A stretch of 22,301 nucleotides of DNA, from the NCBI GenBank assembly GCA_002081555.1, contig MZNV01002701.1, forward strand, positions 1-22,301, in the 5' to 3' direction. Below the pieces are notes generated by a model that ran no database searches, had not been told where the DNA came from, and saw nothing but the letters and a program-made list of their open reading frames with translations. Of this stretch, positions 1 to 10,110 are shown piece after piece; within the stretch, counting starts at the first letter, position 1; every line of letters begins with the position of its first letter. This stretch comes from Protostelium mycophagum (taxonomy: Eukaryota > Evosea > Variosea > Protosteliida > Protosteliaceae). Made by a program: the position numbers and the translations under genes.

Positions 1-921
1 TGTCAACTGATAGATTATAGTTGGTATTTTTGTGTGTGTATTACAATTCTTACTGGAGGAATTTGATTGGAAAATTGCAAAATTGGGCTGGACCAAGTTA
101 TCTGCAGTTTGTTGTGTTGTCAACAGTAGAAATAGTAATATGCAGATCTCTGATATGATCTATAATAAGAAGTGCAAACTTTTGCTTTAATTGCTATTTC
201 TAATCCTGGTGTTTATGACAATACAACAATACAGAGACACTCCTTTTAATGGTTGACCAGATTATTACATATCTGCATCACTCATCTTAACACTGAATAA
301 GCCAACTTGCAAGACTATTCTCTTTGTTTCTCAACATATTCTAGAGCTTGTGGAGGGTTACTAACTGCAGAGCACTAGAGCTAGTGAGTAGATATCTATA
401 ATTCTCTTTATTCTTATTGCAGTAGTGTCTCTAGGGTCTCTATAGGGCTCTACAGGCCTCTTAGGCTATAGCTTGTATTGCAGCAGCTGAGAGGGGTCAA
501 TTTAGTTATGTTTTCTGATCTGGAAATTTCAGTATTTTTTGTTCTCTCTACTCAATTGTCTGACACAAGTACAGAACCCTCACCTATGCAGGCAACTGCC
601 TAAGATGTGTTGTAAATGTACATGCATAACTTTGCAAACTTTAATAAATAAACAACAACATTGATTAAATGTTAAAATAACTTGCAAATAAATCATATTG
701 ATTTATTTGCTTTTATGTTATTGATGCCTGATAGAATGAGCAGAAAGAGCTCTATATTATTACAAAAGACTCCTTTCTTTATTTCTTCTTCTTTTTAGAT
801 CCTTCTCCTGTCTCTCTGTGAGTACAACCCTCACAGACTGTTAACATCACAGGGCACCTCCTAGGACTGCCCCTTAATCCAATAATAACAATCTATGGTT
901 TTTCTAGAGTCATTAAGGCAA
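1..921. other. Non-genic AT-rich segment with no CpG dinucleotides
   Basis: I see no credible gene here: no open frame of 60 codons lies on either strand and no recognisable protein fragment appears. Reading every line, I find not one CG dinucleotide from base 1 to base 921 (the first lies near 922), whereas CpG is common from about 1100 onward. TG and CA are plentiful, as expected if methylated CpG had decayed. Base 360-480 is rich in CTAG and short CTCTAGGGTCTC-like runs. It may be a heavily methylated repeat or transposon relic, or sequence of different origin joined to the amoeba-like part. I cannot name a family. Confidence 0.6.
684..710. repeat. Perfect 12-bp inverted repeat, 3-nt loop
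   Basis: The arm GCAAATAAATCA (684-695) is followed by TAT and then its exact reverse complement (699-710). It lies inside the CpG-free segment and is AT-rich. It could be the core of a small palindromic element or a chance hairpin in AT-rich DNA. I see no target-site duplication. Confidence 0.6.
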
Positions 922-1377
922 ACGCTTCTACCGTACAAAACTAGGCTGACTGGTATCAAATTAGGGGAACTTGCCCCTTGTCAGAACCTTTGATTTTATT
1001 AAATAAAATAAAAAATTGATCAACTTTTTAGAAGAGAAAATCTGACAAAGAGAGACGCCCAGGATGACCTTCATGTATATTATTCATTTTTTTCTATTTG
1101 TTAATAATTAATTTCCCGCATTTTGAAGACCTTTTCTCGGAAAAGACCCTTTTTTGGATTTTTGAATACCTCCAAAGCTGCTTGACAATGCAATATTAAA
1201 GGCGATTGATGGTGTGCTTCTACAGCCAGATAATATAAAGAATTATCTTTTAATTAAAAAATTATCGATTTCAAAATTTCCGACTTACGCAAACTTTGTG
1301 TGGGAGGATTTTGTGTCAGGCGTGAAGAAGCACCATCCGCCTCTTAATATACCTGGAGAGCGACCTCATCACGGAAG
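922..1377 (+). promoter_or_regulatory. 5' flank of the multidomain kinase gene
   Basis: This AT-rich stretch leads up to the first credible ATG of the kinase gene. CpG reappears here. A 6-bp hairpin (CTTTTC/GAAAAG) lies near 1131-1145. An open frame at 1214-1543 runs through part of it, but its translation has no domain character and it overlaps the kinase exon in another frame, so I treat it as chance. No clear TATA element or start site can be assigned. Confidence 0.35.
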
Positions 1378-4300
1378 ATGGCAAACCCATCCACGAAAGC
1401 AGGGCGCGTTCTTGGGACAGACAAAGTGTACCAAGAGAGTAAAGCCAACAAACTCCTCGGCATCACAACAAGAACTTTTGAGTCTTTGGATGCAGCAAGT
1501 CAACAGGTCCAAATCAATCCTCCCTTCATTTTTTACCTCATAAATGACATTTAGGGGTGACAGAGGACAGGTTTGGTTTCGATTTAATGATGGGGAATCA
1601 GGGAAGAGTTATTACATCAGCCAGAATGGCGAGACATCATTTTCACTGCCAAGGTGATCTCCTTTTTTGTTTGCCTATTTAACAAATGGAAGGAGTGCCG
1701 TCGTGGAAGAGCTACCTGACGGATATGAATTGAAGTGGCACAAAGATGAGGTCAGATTCTACAACAAAAACACCGGTGATATGGCCAAAGTGTTCAACCC
1801 AATGAGGTGCACATTATTCACAATCATACGTCGTGGTAAACCAATCACCTCTGTTTGTGTGAAGAGAGTTCTAATGTTTATATGAAGGTCCATCGGATTG
1901 AATTCAACGCGGCAATCGACGACAATACCACCTGAACTGAAAGAGGACAACCCTCTATATTGTCTGCCAATCGGAAACTACGCATGCACACAGACCCTTT
2001 TCTCTACCTTTCTCTTGTGGGGAGAACCCACTTCTTTTGGTGACTTCTTCGTCTCCACTGTGGATGGCAGAAAAGTACGTGAGATTTCCACAATTTTTTC
2101 AGAATAATTATTTTATTTTGAAATTTAGAAGATCAAAAGAACCTGAGAAATTTAGATCGCGTTGGTCCGTCCGCCCCCGAACTTGGATAATTCACAGTTA
2201 TTAGAATATTTACACCTGTTGCCGAAAAGCTCCGCCATCGTTTTTATTTTCATGTTGGCAGACCAGAGCAAGCAAAAAATACGAGAACTCTGGCAGATAA
2301 AAAAAGAGTGCGGGGAGAGGTATCGAACCCTGGATTTATCGGGACTGACACGTCACAGGTTCAGGTACTCTTCCTTTCTGTATTTGAACCCGATGAATGA
2401 GCCGAAAAAAACACCGCCGACCCCCGAAGATGGTTGCTTCTCGAATTTTTAATATTTTTATTATTTATTTAATATTGTCAGAATGTATTTCTTTGTGGAA
2501 AGTGAAATTCATTTTGTTTTTTTTATATTTTAATGATGCGGCAGAGCCGCCAACTTTCAACTTTGGCATTGTGGCTGCAGAATAATACAAACGCGCTCAT
2601 GACAGATAGACATTGGTAATATCTTGTATATGCAGCTGCACTGATACCGCCCACAAAACTTTTTTAAAAAACATAAAAACAACATATTCTGACCATCTAC
2701 AGCGGATTACTTTTCTCAGAAATTTGGGAGTCCTGATATCTTGGAAATTGACACGTCATCGAGTGATGACATGGGGAAGCTGATGGCGATTGTCGTATCT
2801 GCAAAGGAGAGACGTCGCAAGACATTCAGAATGACATTGATGGGCACAAAAAATGAGGCCGATGCTGACGAAGAACTCCGGCAACTGTCTAATTTCTTTG
2901 AAGAGTGAGTGAAATTTCAGCGAAATTTCAGAATATTTTCAGTCCTCCAGAGATTTTTTCACGAAAAAAATTCAATCTTTCGGATGGAAAGTGTTACTGT
3001 GAATTTTTATTTTTATATTTTAATACAAACTTCAGAAATTTCTTCAAGTTTAGCATGAAAATAATAATTTTTGGGAATATTTATATATATTTATGACTGG
3101 TTGTAGATTACAGATGAACAGAATACAGATTGAACATGATATCTTACAAGACATGCTCAGTAAACACTCACATAAATCAATAATAAGAGCACAAGAGAGG
3201 GCCCATAAGAGATGTTTAGAAGGTGACATCTTCACATATGCAGTGATTGAAGAATTAAATATAATGAATAATATTTTAAATTTTTTCAGAGGCACAGATC
3301 AACAAGGGAAAATTATTCAAGTTATCCCGGTCAGTTTTCACCCTGAATGTTAGATCTCTCAACACGGTAACACGTCATCACGTCACGTCAACATGTCACG
3401 TCATTTCTGACACGTGCCAGGCGCATTTTGAGGCACTGACCATCACATCAAATGTGGCAAAAGCGACATTCACGATAAAAAATCACTACGAGTTCGATTC
3501 CAAAGCATTCTTCAGTTTTTACCCCGCAAGTGGCACCATAGATAAGGTACGAATTATTTTTGGCTCGTTGTAGATGGGCGTAACTCAAAATTTCAGGGGA
3601 AAACACAAGAGATTAGACTTGGATATGTCTGTTTTCAACCCGTGGATATGCACTCTCTCGTTGTGTTGGAAATGACAGGTGAGTTTACATCGTTGTAGAT
3701 GGCTATGGAAATTCACATTGTACAGTGCAATTTGAAGGAAAAGAAGATTTTTATTCTGAAAGATATTACATGCCTGTCACGCTGTCGACAGATGTCGACG
3801 GTGGACAACAAGTGTCGACAACACAGTCTTTTTGGGAAGTCGACATTTCTGAGGTCGACACTTTGAAGACGCTAGGCGCTGGTAAGAGTTTATTCCAACA
3901 AGGGAAAATTATTCAAGTTATCCCGGTCAGTTTTCACCCTGAATGTTAGATCTCTCAACACGGTAACACGTCATCACGTCACGTCAACATGTCACGTCAT
4001 TTCTGACACGTGCCAGGCGCATTTTGAGGCACTGACCATCACATCAAATGTGGCAAAAGCGACATTCACGATAAAAAATCACTACGAGTTCGATTCCAAA
4101 GCATTCTTCAGTTTTTACCCCGCAAGTGGCACCATAGATAAGGTACGAATTATTTTTGGCTCGTTGTAGATGGGCGTAACTCAAAATTTCAGGGGAAAAC
4201 ACAAGAGATTAGACTTGGATATGTCTGTTTTCAACCCGTGGATATGCACTCTCTCGTTGTGTTGGAAATGACAGGTGAGTTTACATCGTTGTAGATGGCT

Positions 4301-7300
4301 ATGGAAATTCACATTGTACAGTGCAATTTGAAGGAAAAGAAGATTTTTATTCTGAAAGATATTACATGCCTGTCACGCTGTCGACAGATGTCGACGGTGG
4401 ACAACAAGTGTCGACAACACAGTCTTTTTGGGAAGTCGACATTTCTGAGGTCGACACTTTGAAGACGCTAGGCGCTGGTAAGAGTTTATTCCAAGAAAAT
4501 CAATTTTTATAGATTTCTATTTTTCCGAAGATTTTTGGCAAAGCCAAAAATAGACTTTGACACAAGGAGTAATGAATGTCGACAGGCGCATCCGCAACCG
4601 TTTTTCTGTCGACATTATGGGGGACACAAGTAGCACTGAAGAGGTGGGAATACGGAAGACTGGAAGCTGCGCCCGCAGATTTTACCCGCGAATTGGAGTC
4701 ACTCATGTTAGTTCTTTTTCATTTTTAATGATGAAAATAATTTTGGTTTTGTGCAAATAGATTTTGTGTTTTAAAATCCTCAATCATGTTTTTTTCTGGA
4801 GATATCTCATTACATCTTACCACACCAAATTTCCTCGAGTTTTCCTTCATTTTTTCACTCACGAAATTTCCAGTAAATTTCGACATCCCAACGTGGTCAG
4901 TTTCATTGGAGCGAGCACACTTCTTCCAGGAAAATCATGTCTCATAACTGAATATTTGGAATTAGGAAGTCTTGATGGTGTCCTTAAGAATGAATCGGTA
5001 CGTCTACATCGTTGTAGTCCTGACCGTTTTATGAATATTAAGATATTATTTTTGATGATGTGAAATCGTGCAAATGCTCAAAAATCTATTATTTGAATGT
5101 TGAACTCAAACTTTTGAAAACTTACGGCTTTGCCGACAAAGTACATTTGCACTCTTCACCTTTTTTTCAAAACTCAATCAAAAATAAACGACTTTGACTC
5201 GTTGTAGTACGACCTGCCCTGGCCATTACGTGTTCGTATGGCTTTGGATGCAGTGAAGGGGATGTCATTTGTACATAAGCAGGGAAAAGTACATAGAGAT
5301 TTGAAGAGTCTGAACCTCTTGGTCGACCAGAAGTTCAACGTGAAGGTCAGGGTTCGAATCCAACCACCGCACACTTTTTTGGATTTAGTTCTGATGGTTC
5401 GCAGATCGCAGATTTTGGGGAAACGAGAGAAGCCGTGACTATAATGACCGTTGCTGTGGGAACACTGCTGTGGATGGTGAGTTGACACCTGTCATTTTGA
5501 CATGGATGACACCGACACTTGCACAGGCACCCGAAGTGATGACCAGTCAAACATATTCCTTCCAAGCTGATGTCTTTTCTATGGGTGTTGTGAGTCTCGA
5601 TTTGATTTTTATAATTTTATTTATTAATATTTTGATTTCATTTTCCCAGAGCTGACCTATCGTCTTTATTTCTTTGTAGTTGCAGAGCCGCAAGACTATC
5701 AAACACAATATATGATACAAATATATACATGTGAAATATACATTATATGTGATCATATCTATTATTATATAGAATGACACAATGTAGGTACTCTGGGAGA
5801 TCTACACCAGAAAATTACCAAACCGCACACTACAAGAAGTCACTTCCGGGAAAATGCCACCACTTCCCAGAACAGCTCCACCGGAGTATTGCAACATGGT
5901 CATGCGGTGTTGTCATAGAGACATCACGAAGCGGCCGACTTTCGAGCAGCTCGTCACAGAACTGTCAGCCTATAGAAGACAGTTGACAGGAGAAGCTCTC
6001 GACGATATTTTAGAAGAGGAAGGGGTGAGTAGTGTTGGGGTCTGTCGTGGCTGTATCTGATGGCAGAACCATAATTAATTGTGTGAAGCATGCGAGTTCT
6101 GAGATTCTTCGTAGCTCTGGCTTGTTTAGGATCATGGATCTTTAACATTAAAAACAAACATCTTCTATTTTTAGAACACAAAACACAATAATGACATGAA
6201 CAGTCATCTACACCACTGAACGACCTCAACTCCCGAAGAGATTCATTCAAATCAAATGCGTCAAGTTTTAAAAACAAAAGCGGAACTTGGAACGGTATTG
6301 GGACGAAAGGAGGCGGTAGTGCCATATCTATCGTCTCCATCGAGGCCGATAAACCAGAGGTGAAATCTCGACGAAATTTCCTCAAAAAATACACAGAATT
6401 TTTTTAAACAAAGAAGTTTCCTGGAAAAAAATGATTTAACGATGTACAGAATGTTGTAGAGAAGCCGATAACGTCACCAGAGGTGAAGAGATTATACGAA
6501 GCCGAAAAAGCGCGGGAGAATAGACAAAAAATCCAAGAGATACAAGACAAATTCACAGGGAAAATCGACGTGAGTTTTCCACGAGATTTCCGTGAAATTT
6601 CGATCAGATTTCGGTGTTGATGATGAGCAGTTGATGAGCGAGACGAATCGAGTTTTCATTATGGAAGGACCCCTCAACAAACTTTGCAGAAAATCGACGA
6701 AATCTCGCTGGTTCATTCTTTTTTCTGACATCTTGGTACATGCGAGCACGTAAGTATGATCATTCTACAATTAGGATGTTTATCGTTGTAGAACGATACA
6801 AAATAAATATATCACCCACCAGATTTGGAAATTATCAGAGATCATTAGATTTGAAAATATAACAAAAGGTAGGTCATAAGTGATGTGAAATCATCACTCA
6901 AAAATGTCTTTATATTTTTGGAATAGAGGAAGCAAATGTTGATCTGCACCTAAAAATAGAACTTTTGTGGTGTTTTTTAGTCCTAAAAATTCCACAAAAA
7001 TATTCACGAGCCAAATGTAAGAACAGAAATTGACGGTTGTAGATGAGACCAACTGCAGCTTCCAGATCGTGACCACCACAAAATCATTCGTCGTTGTCGC
7101 ACTAAGCGGGCCCGAAAAGGTCGAATGGCTGAAGGAATTTCACAACGTGAAGGAACAACAGAAAAAAGACGAGAGAGATTCCTCGAAAGAGAGTGAGTCG
7201 AAATTTCACCGAAATTTTACTGAAAAATCAAGGAGAAGCACCGATCTGGCAGCAGGACTCTGAAGCGACCAATTGTACATTATGTAACACCCAATTTAAA

Positions 7301-7623
7301 TTGCTCAACAGAAGGGTGAGATTTACGACAATCTACAACGATAAACACTCTTAAACTGAAATGCACAGCATCATTGTAGATCATGTGGAAGGGTCGTCTG
7401 TGACTCCTGCTCCGGCACACGGCAGACACTAAAAAATCTGGGCTCAAATCCCGTGAGGGTTTGTGATGAATGCGTCAAGAGCAGCTCTACCGTTGCAAAG
7501 ACGAAGTCTTCTTCATCACCACGATCCACACTCTCTCACTCTCCATCCATGTCCTCACCCGGAGTTAAGAGGGCGGTGTTGCCGCCTTTTCCGACGTCTT
7601 ACCAGTTGAAGTCATCAAGATGA
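1378..7623 (+). CDS. Multidomain TKL protein kinase: WW-WW, MSP-like, kinase, PH, FYVE
   Basis: The hand-spliced product is about 990 residues if one copy of an internal duplication is used. In order: two degenerate WW domains (1572-1653 and 1693-1806; LPDGYELKW start, Phe in place of the second Trp); an uncertain linker (1888-2904); an MSP/VAP-like beta domain ([25 protein letters not shown]); a TKL kinase (4440-6024) with GAGASATVF loop, VALK lysine, [11 protein letters not shown], and GT..W.APEV, so probably active; a Ser-rich linker; a PH domain (6631-7192, EGPLNKL to EKVEWLKEF); and a FYVE finger (7233-7500) with CTLC, RRHHCRSCG, CDSC and CDEC. PH-FYVE is the arrangement of FGD exchange factors, but I see no DH domain. 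FYVE predicts binding to PI3P on endosomes. Start 1378 follows an in-frame stop at 1345. Exons from 3421 onward keep phase; those between 1507 and 2720 are tentative. No paralogue name can be given. Confidence 0.85.
2365..2719 (+). other. Long intron (355 nt) of the kinase gene, exons around it tentative
   Basis: The donor GTTCAG|gtactc and acceptor ctcag|AAATTTGGG keep phase 0. The interior is AT-rich after 2430 and holds the GC-rich hairpin at 2538-2550 plus an ATCTACAGCGG variant of the recurrent intron motif near 2694. No coding potential is convincing. It is several times longer than the usual intron here, so an insertion is plausible. Confidence 0.5.
2538..2550. repeat. GC-rich mini-hairpin GCGGC-AGA-GCCGC
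   Basis: Five-base GC arms enclose a three-base loop in an otherwise AT-rich intron. The same element in reverse complement, with longer arms, is at 19920-19936, and a decayed form (TTGCAGAGCCGCAA) is at 5679-5692. Confidence 0.6.
2905..3353 (+). other. Long intron (449 nt) with CpG-free insert-like segment
   Basis: The donor GAAGA|gtgagtg and acceptor tgttag|ATCTCT keep the kinase frame. The first 30 bases are a CGAAATTTC-type intron start. From 2983 to 3327 there is no CpG. Within it, 3103-3298 is open for about 65 codons ([15 protein letters not shown]...) and starts after a TTGTAG acceptor in the right phase, but I find no donor returning to the host frame. It may be a cassette exon, or an inserted sequence that enlarged a short intron. 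Confidence 0.45.
3300..4494 (+). repeat. 596-bp direct tandem duplication inside the kinase gene
   Basis: Bases 3300-3898 match 3896-4494 at a constant offset of 596, with no mismatch found by eye. The copies meet at a shared CAA. The unit starts within the 449-nt intron and ends just inside the intron after the GAG of the kinase glycine loop, so it duplicates the whole MSP-like domain and the first strand of the kinase (four exons, 13+126+82+156=377 nt). Because 377 is not a multiple of three, an mRNA with both copies loses frame. Skipping either copy restores it. Identity of introns as well as exons means it is very recent, or an assembly error. Confidence 0.9.
4531..4551. repeat. Mini-hairpin, 9-bp arms around AAA
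   Basis: The arm ATTTTTGGC, loop AAA and arm GCCAAAAAT form a perfect palindrome in the intron between the kinase glycine-loop exons. Its core GGC-AAA-GCC recurs at 11237-11245 and 18833-18841, and as GGC-TTT-GCC at 5126-5134, all in introns. Confidence 0.6.
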
Positions 7624-7660
7624 TAAAAATTTGTCTCGAATTGTTTACTCATTTGTTTAT

Positions 7661-7915
7661 TCAACCGCAAGTTGGCTGTTTTACAATTGCACTGTGTATT
7701 CCTACACGTGGGGTTAGGTTGGTGATGGGGCGGGAGGGAGGGTCCGTGAACAGTTCCTCTGCACCTGAAGTACTGCTGAATTTTGTGTTGTAGAAGGACG
7801 AATAAAACTCTGAGTTCCGCAACGGAAGTCCAATTATCCGTTCTTCCGGTCCACCTGAACAAACCACAAACAGAAACTCCAAAATGAACACCGCACAAAG
7901 AAGATTAGCAAACAT
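7661..7915 (-). CDS. Small putative secreted protein, 84 aa
   Basis: The frame begins with a classical signal peptide (MFANLLCAVFILEFLFVVCSG, cleavage likely after residue 20 or so) and continues for about 63 polar residues with no second hydrophobic segment and only one Cys (residue 83). I do not recognise it. Support for a real gene: an AATAAA signal overlaps its stop codon (7656-7661 on the plus strand as TTTATT), as in neighbouring genes, and a TATATAAT-like sequence lies about 58 bases upstream. It fills the gap between two solid genes, ending 37 bp from the kinase stop. A short internal intron near the CTTCTACAACAC motif cannot be excluded, so the mature sequence is uncertain. Confidence 0.5.
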   Translation of the reverse strand: MFANLLCAVFILEFLFVVCSGGPEERIIGLPLRNSEFYSSFYNTKFSSTSGAEELFTDPPSRPITNLTPRVGIHSAIVKQPTCG

Positions 7916-8055
7916 TGCCTGTCATCTCAGCACAAAAGGTGGAGACACAATCTCGGTTCTTTAGATTCACATTATATAGAGGAGGGCCGTATCACTCTGC
8001 AACAGCTACCGACAGCTGTCTCTAGAGGTGAGTGATTTAGGATAATGATAAGCTG
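7916..8055. promoter_or_regulatory. Shared divergent promoter, small secreted gene and SDR
   Basis: Only 140 bp separate the two start codons. A near-symmetric TTATATA (7972-7978) reads as TATA on both strands. A good donor TCTAGAG|gtgagtg (8028) and acceptor atctcag (8068) would make an intron removing the ATG at 8056. No ATG occurs upstream in that spliced form, so I keep 8056 as the start, but a 5' UTR splice variant is possible. Confidence 0.4.
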
Positions 8056-9317
8056 ATGGGAATCTCAGGACTGGGCTTAGAAGGACAGGTTGTGATTGTC
8101 ACCGGCTCTGGACAAGGAATCGGCGAACACGCTGCCAAGCATTTCGCAAGAGAAGGTGATTCTGATTCGGTTGACCAACTCCTCACAATCCAAAGGAGCT
8201 CTTGTGGTGGTTAGCGATCTCGATGCCACTAAATCAGATAGAGTCTCCTCAGAGATCAACAACAGTGGTGGCAAGTCCATCTCTGTCCCTGGCGATGTCA
8301 CAGATCCTAAATTTGGAGAAAATGTTGTACAAGCAACCATCAAGTCAGTCTCCCATGTTTTTTCTTCTTGACATCATTACTCGAGACAAAAGACCAAGGA
8401 TATTGCCTTTCGAGACAAAATACGCCGGCCGATCAGAATTATTATTTCCGCAGTCAGCTGATGTCTTCAGAGCGTTTGGAAAGATTAATGTGATCGTCAA
8501 TAATGCCGGATTCACTTGGGACGGAATGGCGCACAAGATGAGCGACAAGCAATGGGAAACCATGTTGAATGTACATCAGACAGCCCCCTTCAGAATCATC
8601 AGAGCTGCTGCACCCTACATGGTGAGATATCATTGTCATTTTGGCATCTTGTCACATGAAGATTGTCATTGTAGATTGACGTAAACAGAGAGAAGCTGGG
8701 AAAAAAGAAATAGAAAAATCTGGCGAGGCCGAGAACCGCTGCATTATTAACGTGAGTCGTCCCGGTAGTTACCGACGTAGCTGATCCCCTTCAGATCTCC
8801 TCTACTTCTGGAATCCATGGAAACGTGGGCCAGATTAATTATGCCACAGCAAAGATGGGAGTTCTTGGCATGACCATGACCCTTGCAAAAGAGTGGGGTC
8901 CTTTTGGTGTCCGTACGTAGTTCTTTCCAAGAATCTTTCTTGAACTTTCAAAGAATCTTTCGTGAAATTTCTGTACTGATGTTTACAGGATGCAACTCGA
9001 TCGCGTATGGAAGCATCGAGACGAGGTTAACCCAAGCAAAAGAAAAAGGGGCCACCATCAAAGTCGATGGGAAAGAGGTGATCTATCCATCTACAACGAT
9101 ATATGATATCATAATGACATGTGATGACGTCATATAGATTGCCCTGGGAATACCGAGTGGACTTGGTGGCAACAATCCAGACAGATTCAAGTATATCCCT
9201 CTAAACAGACCCGGAAAGGCTGAAGAGGCTGCAGCCTCCATCGTGCTTCTCGCCTCGCCTCTATCTTCTTACATCACTGGACATTGCCTCGAAGTGACCG
9301 GTGGTTCTGGAATATAA
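8056..9317 (+). CDS. Short-chain dehydrogenase/reductase (FabG-like)
   Basis: Seven exons (8056-8155, 8196-8343, 8471-8621, 8689-8751, 8795-8912, 8989-9077, 9138-9317) keep phase throughout and give 282 residues, typical for classical SDRs. The Rossmann motif TGSGQGIG is near residue 16, the acidic VVSDLD suggests NAD preference, NNAG follows in exon 3, and the catalytic Ser and YATAK pair lies in exon 5 (ISSTSGIHGNVGQINYATAK). The C-terminal GHCLEVTGGSGI is the usual family end. Closest in style are bacterial 3-oxoacyl reductases and the SDR part of peroxisomal multifunctional enzymes; the substrate cannot be read from sequence. No C-terminal peroxisomal SKL is present. AATAAA follows three bases after the stop. 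Confidence 0.92.
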
Positions 9318-9537
9318 AGAATAAACACAACTGTAAAGCTTAATGTCTTCAACATGGCATCATTTCAACCATATGGTTTTGATCGGAAGGGAACATGCAG
9401 CTGCATCTGTTGTCTGAACCTCAGACCTCGGTGTCTTCAGAATCTATCTCGAACATCTGCCTCAAGGAATAATCAATATAGAATCTGAAAGGAGATAAGA
9501 TATTATATATTCCTTTTTATAATGACTCTTAAACGTC
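9318..9537. terminator. Convergent 3' region between SDR and membrane protein
   Basis: The SDR poly(A) signal AATAAA is at 9320-9325. For the minus-strand gene an ATAAAA-like signal lies near 9515-9522. The 220 bp between the stops show no open frame and no repeat I can identify. Confidence 0.5.
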
Positions 9538-10110
9538 TTATTGGACGGTGAGGGGCTCTCCTGGCATGGTCTTGGTGGTGGTGGTGGTCTGGTGGATGAG
9601 AGTTCCGGGCTCGGGTCTTCTCTCGCGGTTGACCTTGATCAAGAAGAGGAAGGCCAAGAGGGTGAGGACCAACAAGATACCGCAGACAATGTATTGGAGG
9701 ACTCTGCTACCTCTGAAGCGACCGGTGTAGTAGAGGTCTCCGTTGACGACGGTGTCCTCGACGAAAGGCATGGCAGTGGTGATGTCTCTAACGGCGTTGA
9801 GGATAATGACAAGGATGAGCCAGATGAAGAAGGCGGGGTAAGAGATAAAGAGGAAGATGGTGTGTCTTCTCGTCCAAGCAAGGAGACCCATGACTCCGAG
9901 GGCAAATCCGTAGCCAGCTACAAAGATACCGTAGATTCCTCCCAAGAAGGAAGGAATAGAGGCCAAAATGATGAGAAGTGAAAGCACTTCGAGGATCTTC
10001 TGAGCCTTGGAAGCGTCATTTACATAAGGGTGCCAGACGTCTCTGCCGGTGGCATCGGTGTGGGTTCTGGCGGCGTCGTGAGTGTTTGCTTTGCGGTTGA
10101 GGAAAGGCAT
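9538..10110 (-). CDS. Four-helix (tetraspan, MARVEL-like) membrane protein, 190 aa
   Basis: A single uninterrupted exon encodes 190 residues. A polar N-terminus of about 37 residues precedes hydrophobic stretches at roughly 38-60, 62-80, 86-106 and 136-160. The loop before the last helix (residues about 107-135) is acidic and then aromatic. The tail is short, with basic NRERR after the last helix and a Thr run (TTTTTTK). Four helices with both ends probably cytoplasmic fits MARVEL or related tetraspan vesicle proteins, but I cannot assign a family firmly. It is the only sizeable gene here without introns, and its codons favour C-ending forms, which suggests high expression or origin by retroposition. 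Confidence 0.85.
   Translation of the reverse strand: MPFLNRKANTHDAARTHTDATGRDVWHPYVNDASKAQKILEVLSLLIILASIPSFLGGIYGIFVAGYGFALGVMGLLAWTRRHTIFLFISYPAFFIWLILVIILNAVRDITTAMPFVEDTVVNGDLYYTGRFRGSRVLQYIVCGILLVLTLLAFLFLIKVNRERRPEPGTLIHQTTTTTKTMPGEPLTVQ

Noticed and set aside
1214-1543. 109-codon open frame upstream of the kinase start
   Set aside because: No domain character, and it overlaps the likely first exon in a different frame.
2310-2345. B-box-like GGTTCGATACC with T run on the minus strand
   Set aside because: The T stem pairs poorly and the region is an open exon candidate of the kinase gene.
3330-3353. 24-nt intron between CCG and ATCTCT
   Set aside because: Too short to splice and it breaks the frame; extending the intron back to 2905 fits better.
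5346-5404. GGTTCGAATCC, a perfect tRNA B-box, followed by a T run
   Set aside because: It lies in a kinase intron with in-phase exons on both sides. The T stem does not pair and no A box is placed correctly upstream.
9541-9981. 146-codon acidic open frame antisense to the tetraspan gene
   Set aside because: It is the mirror of hydrophobic codons on the coding strand, which read as Asp, Glu, Lys and Asn in antisense. It has no domain and no separate promoter.
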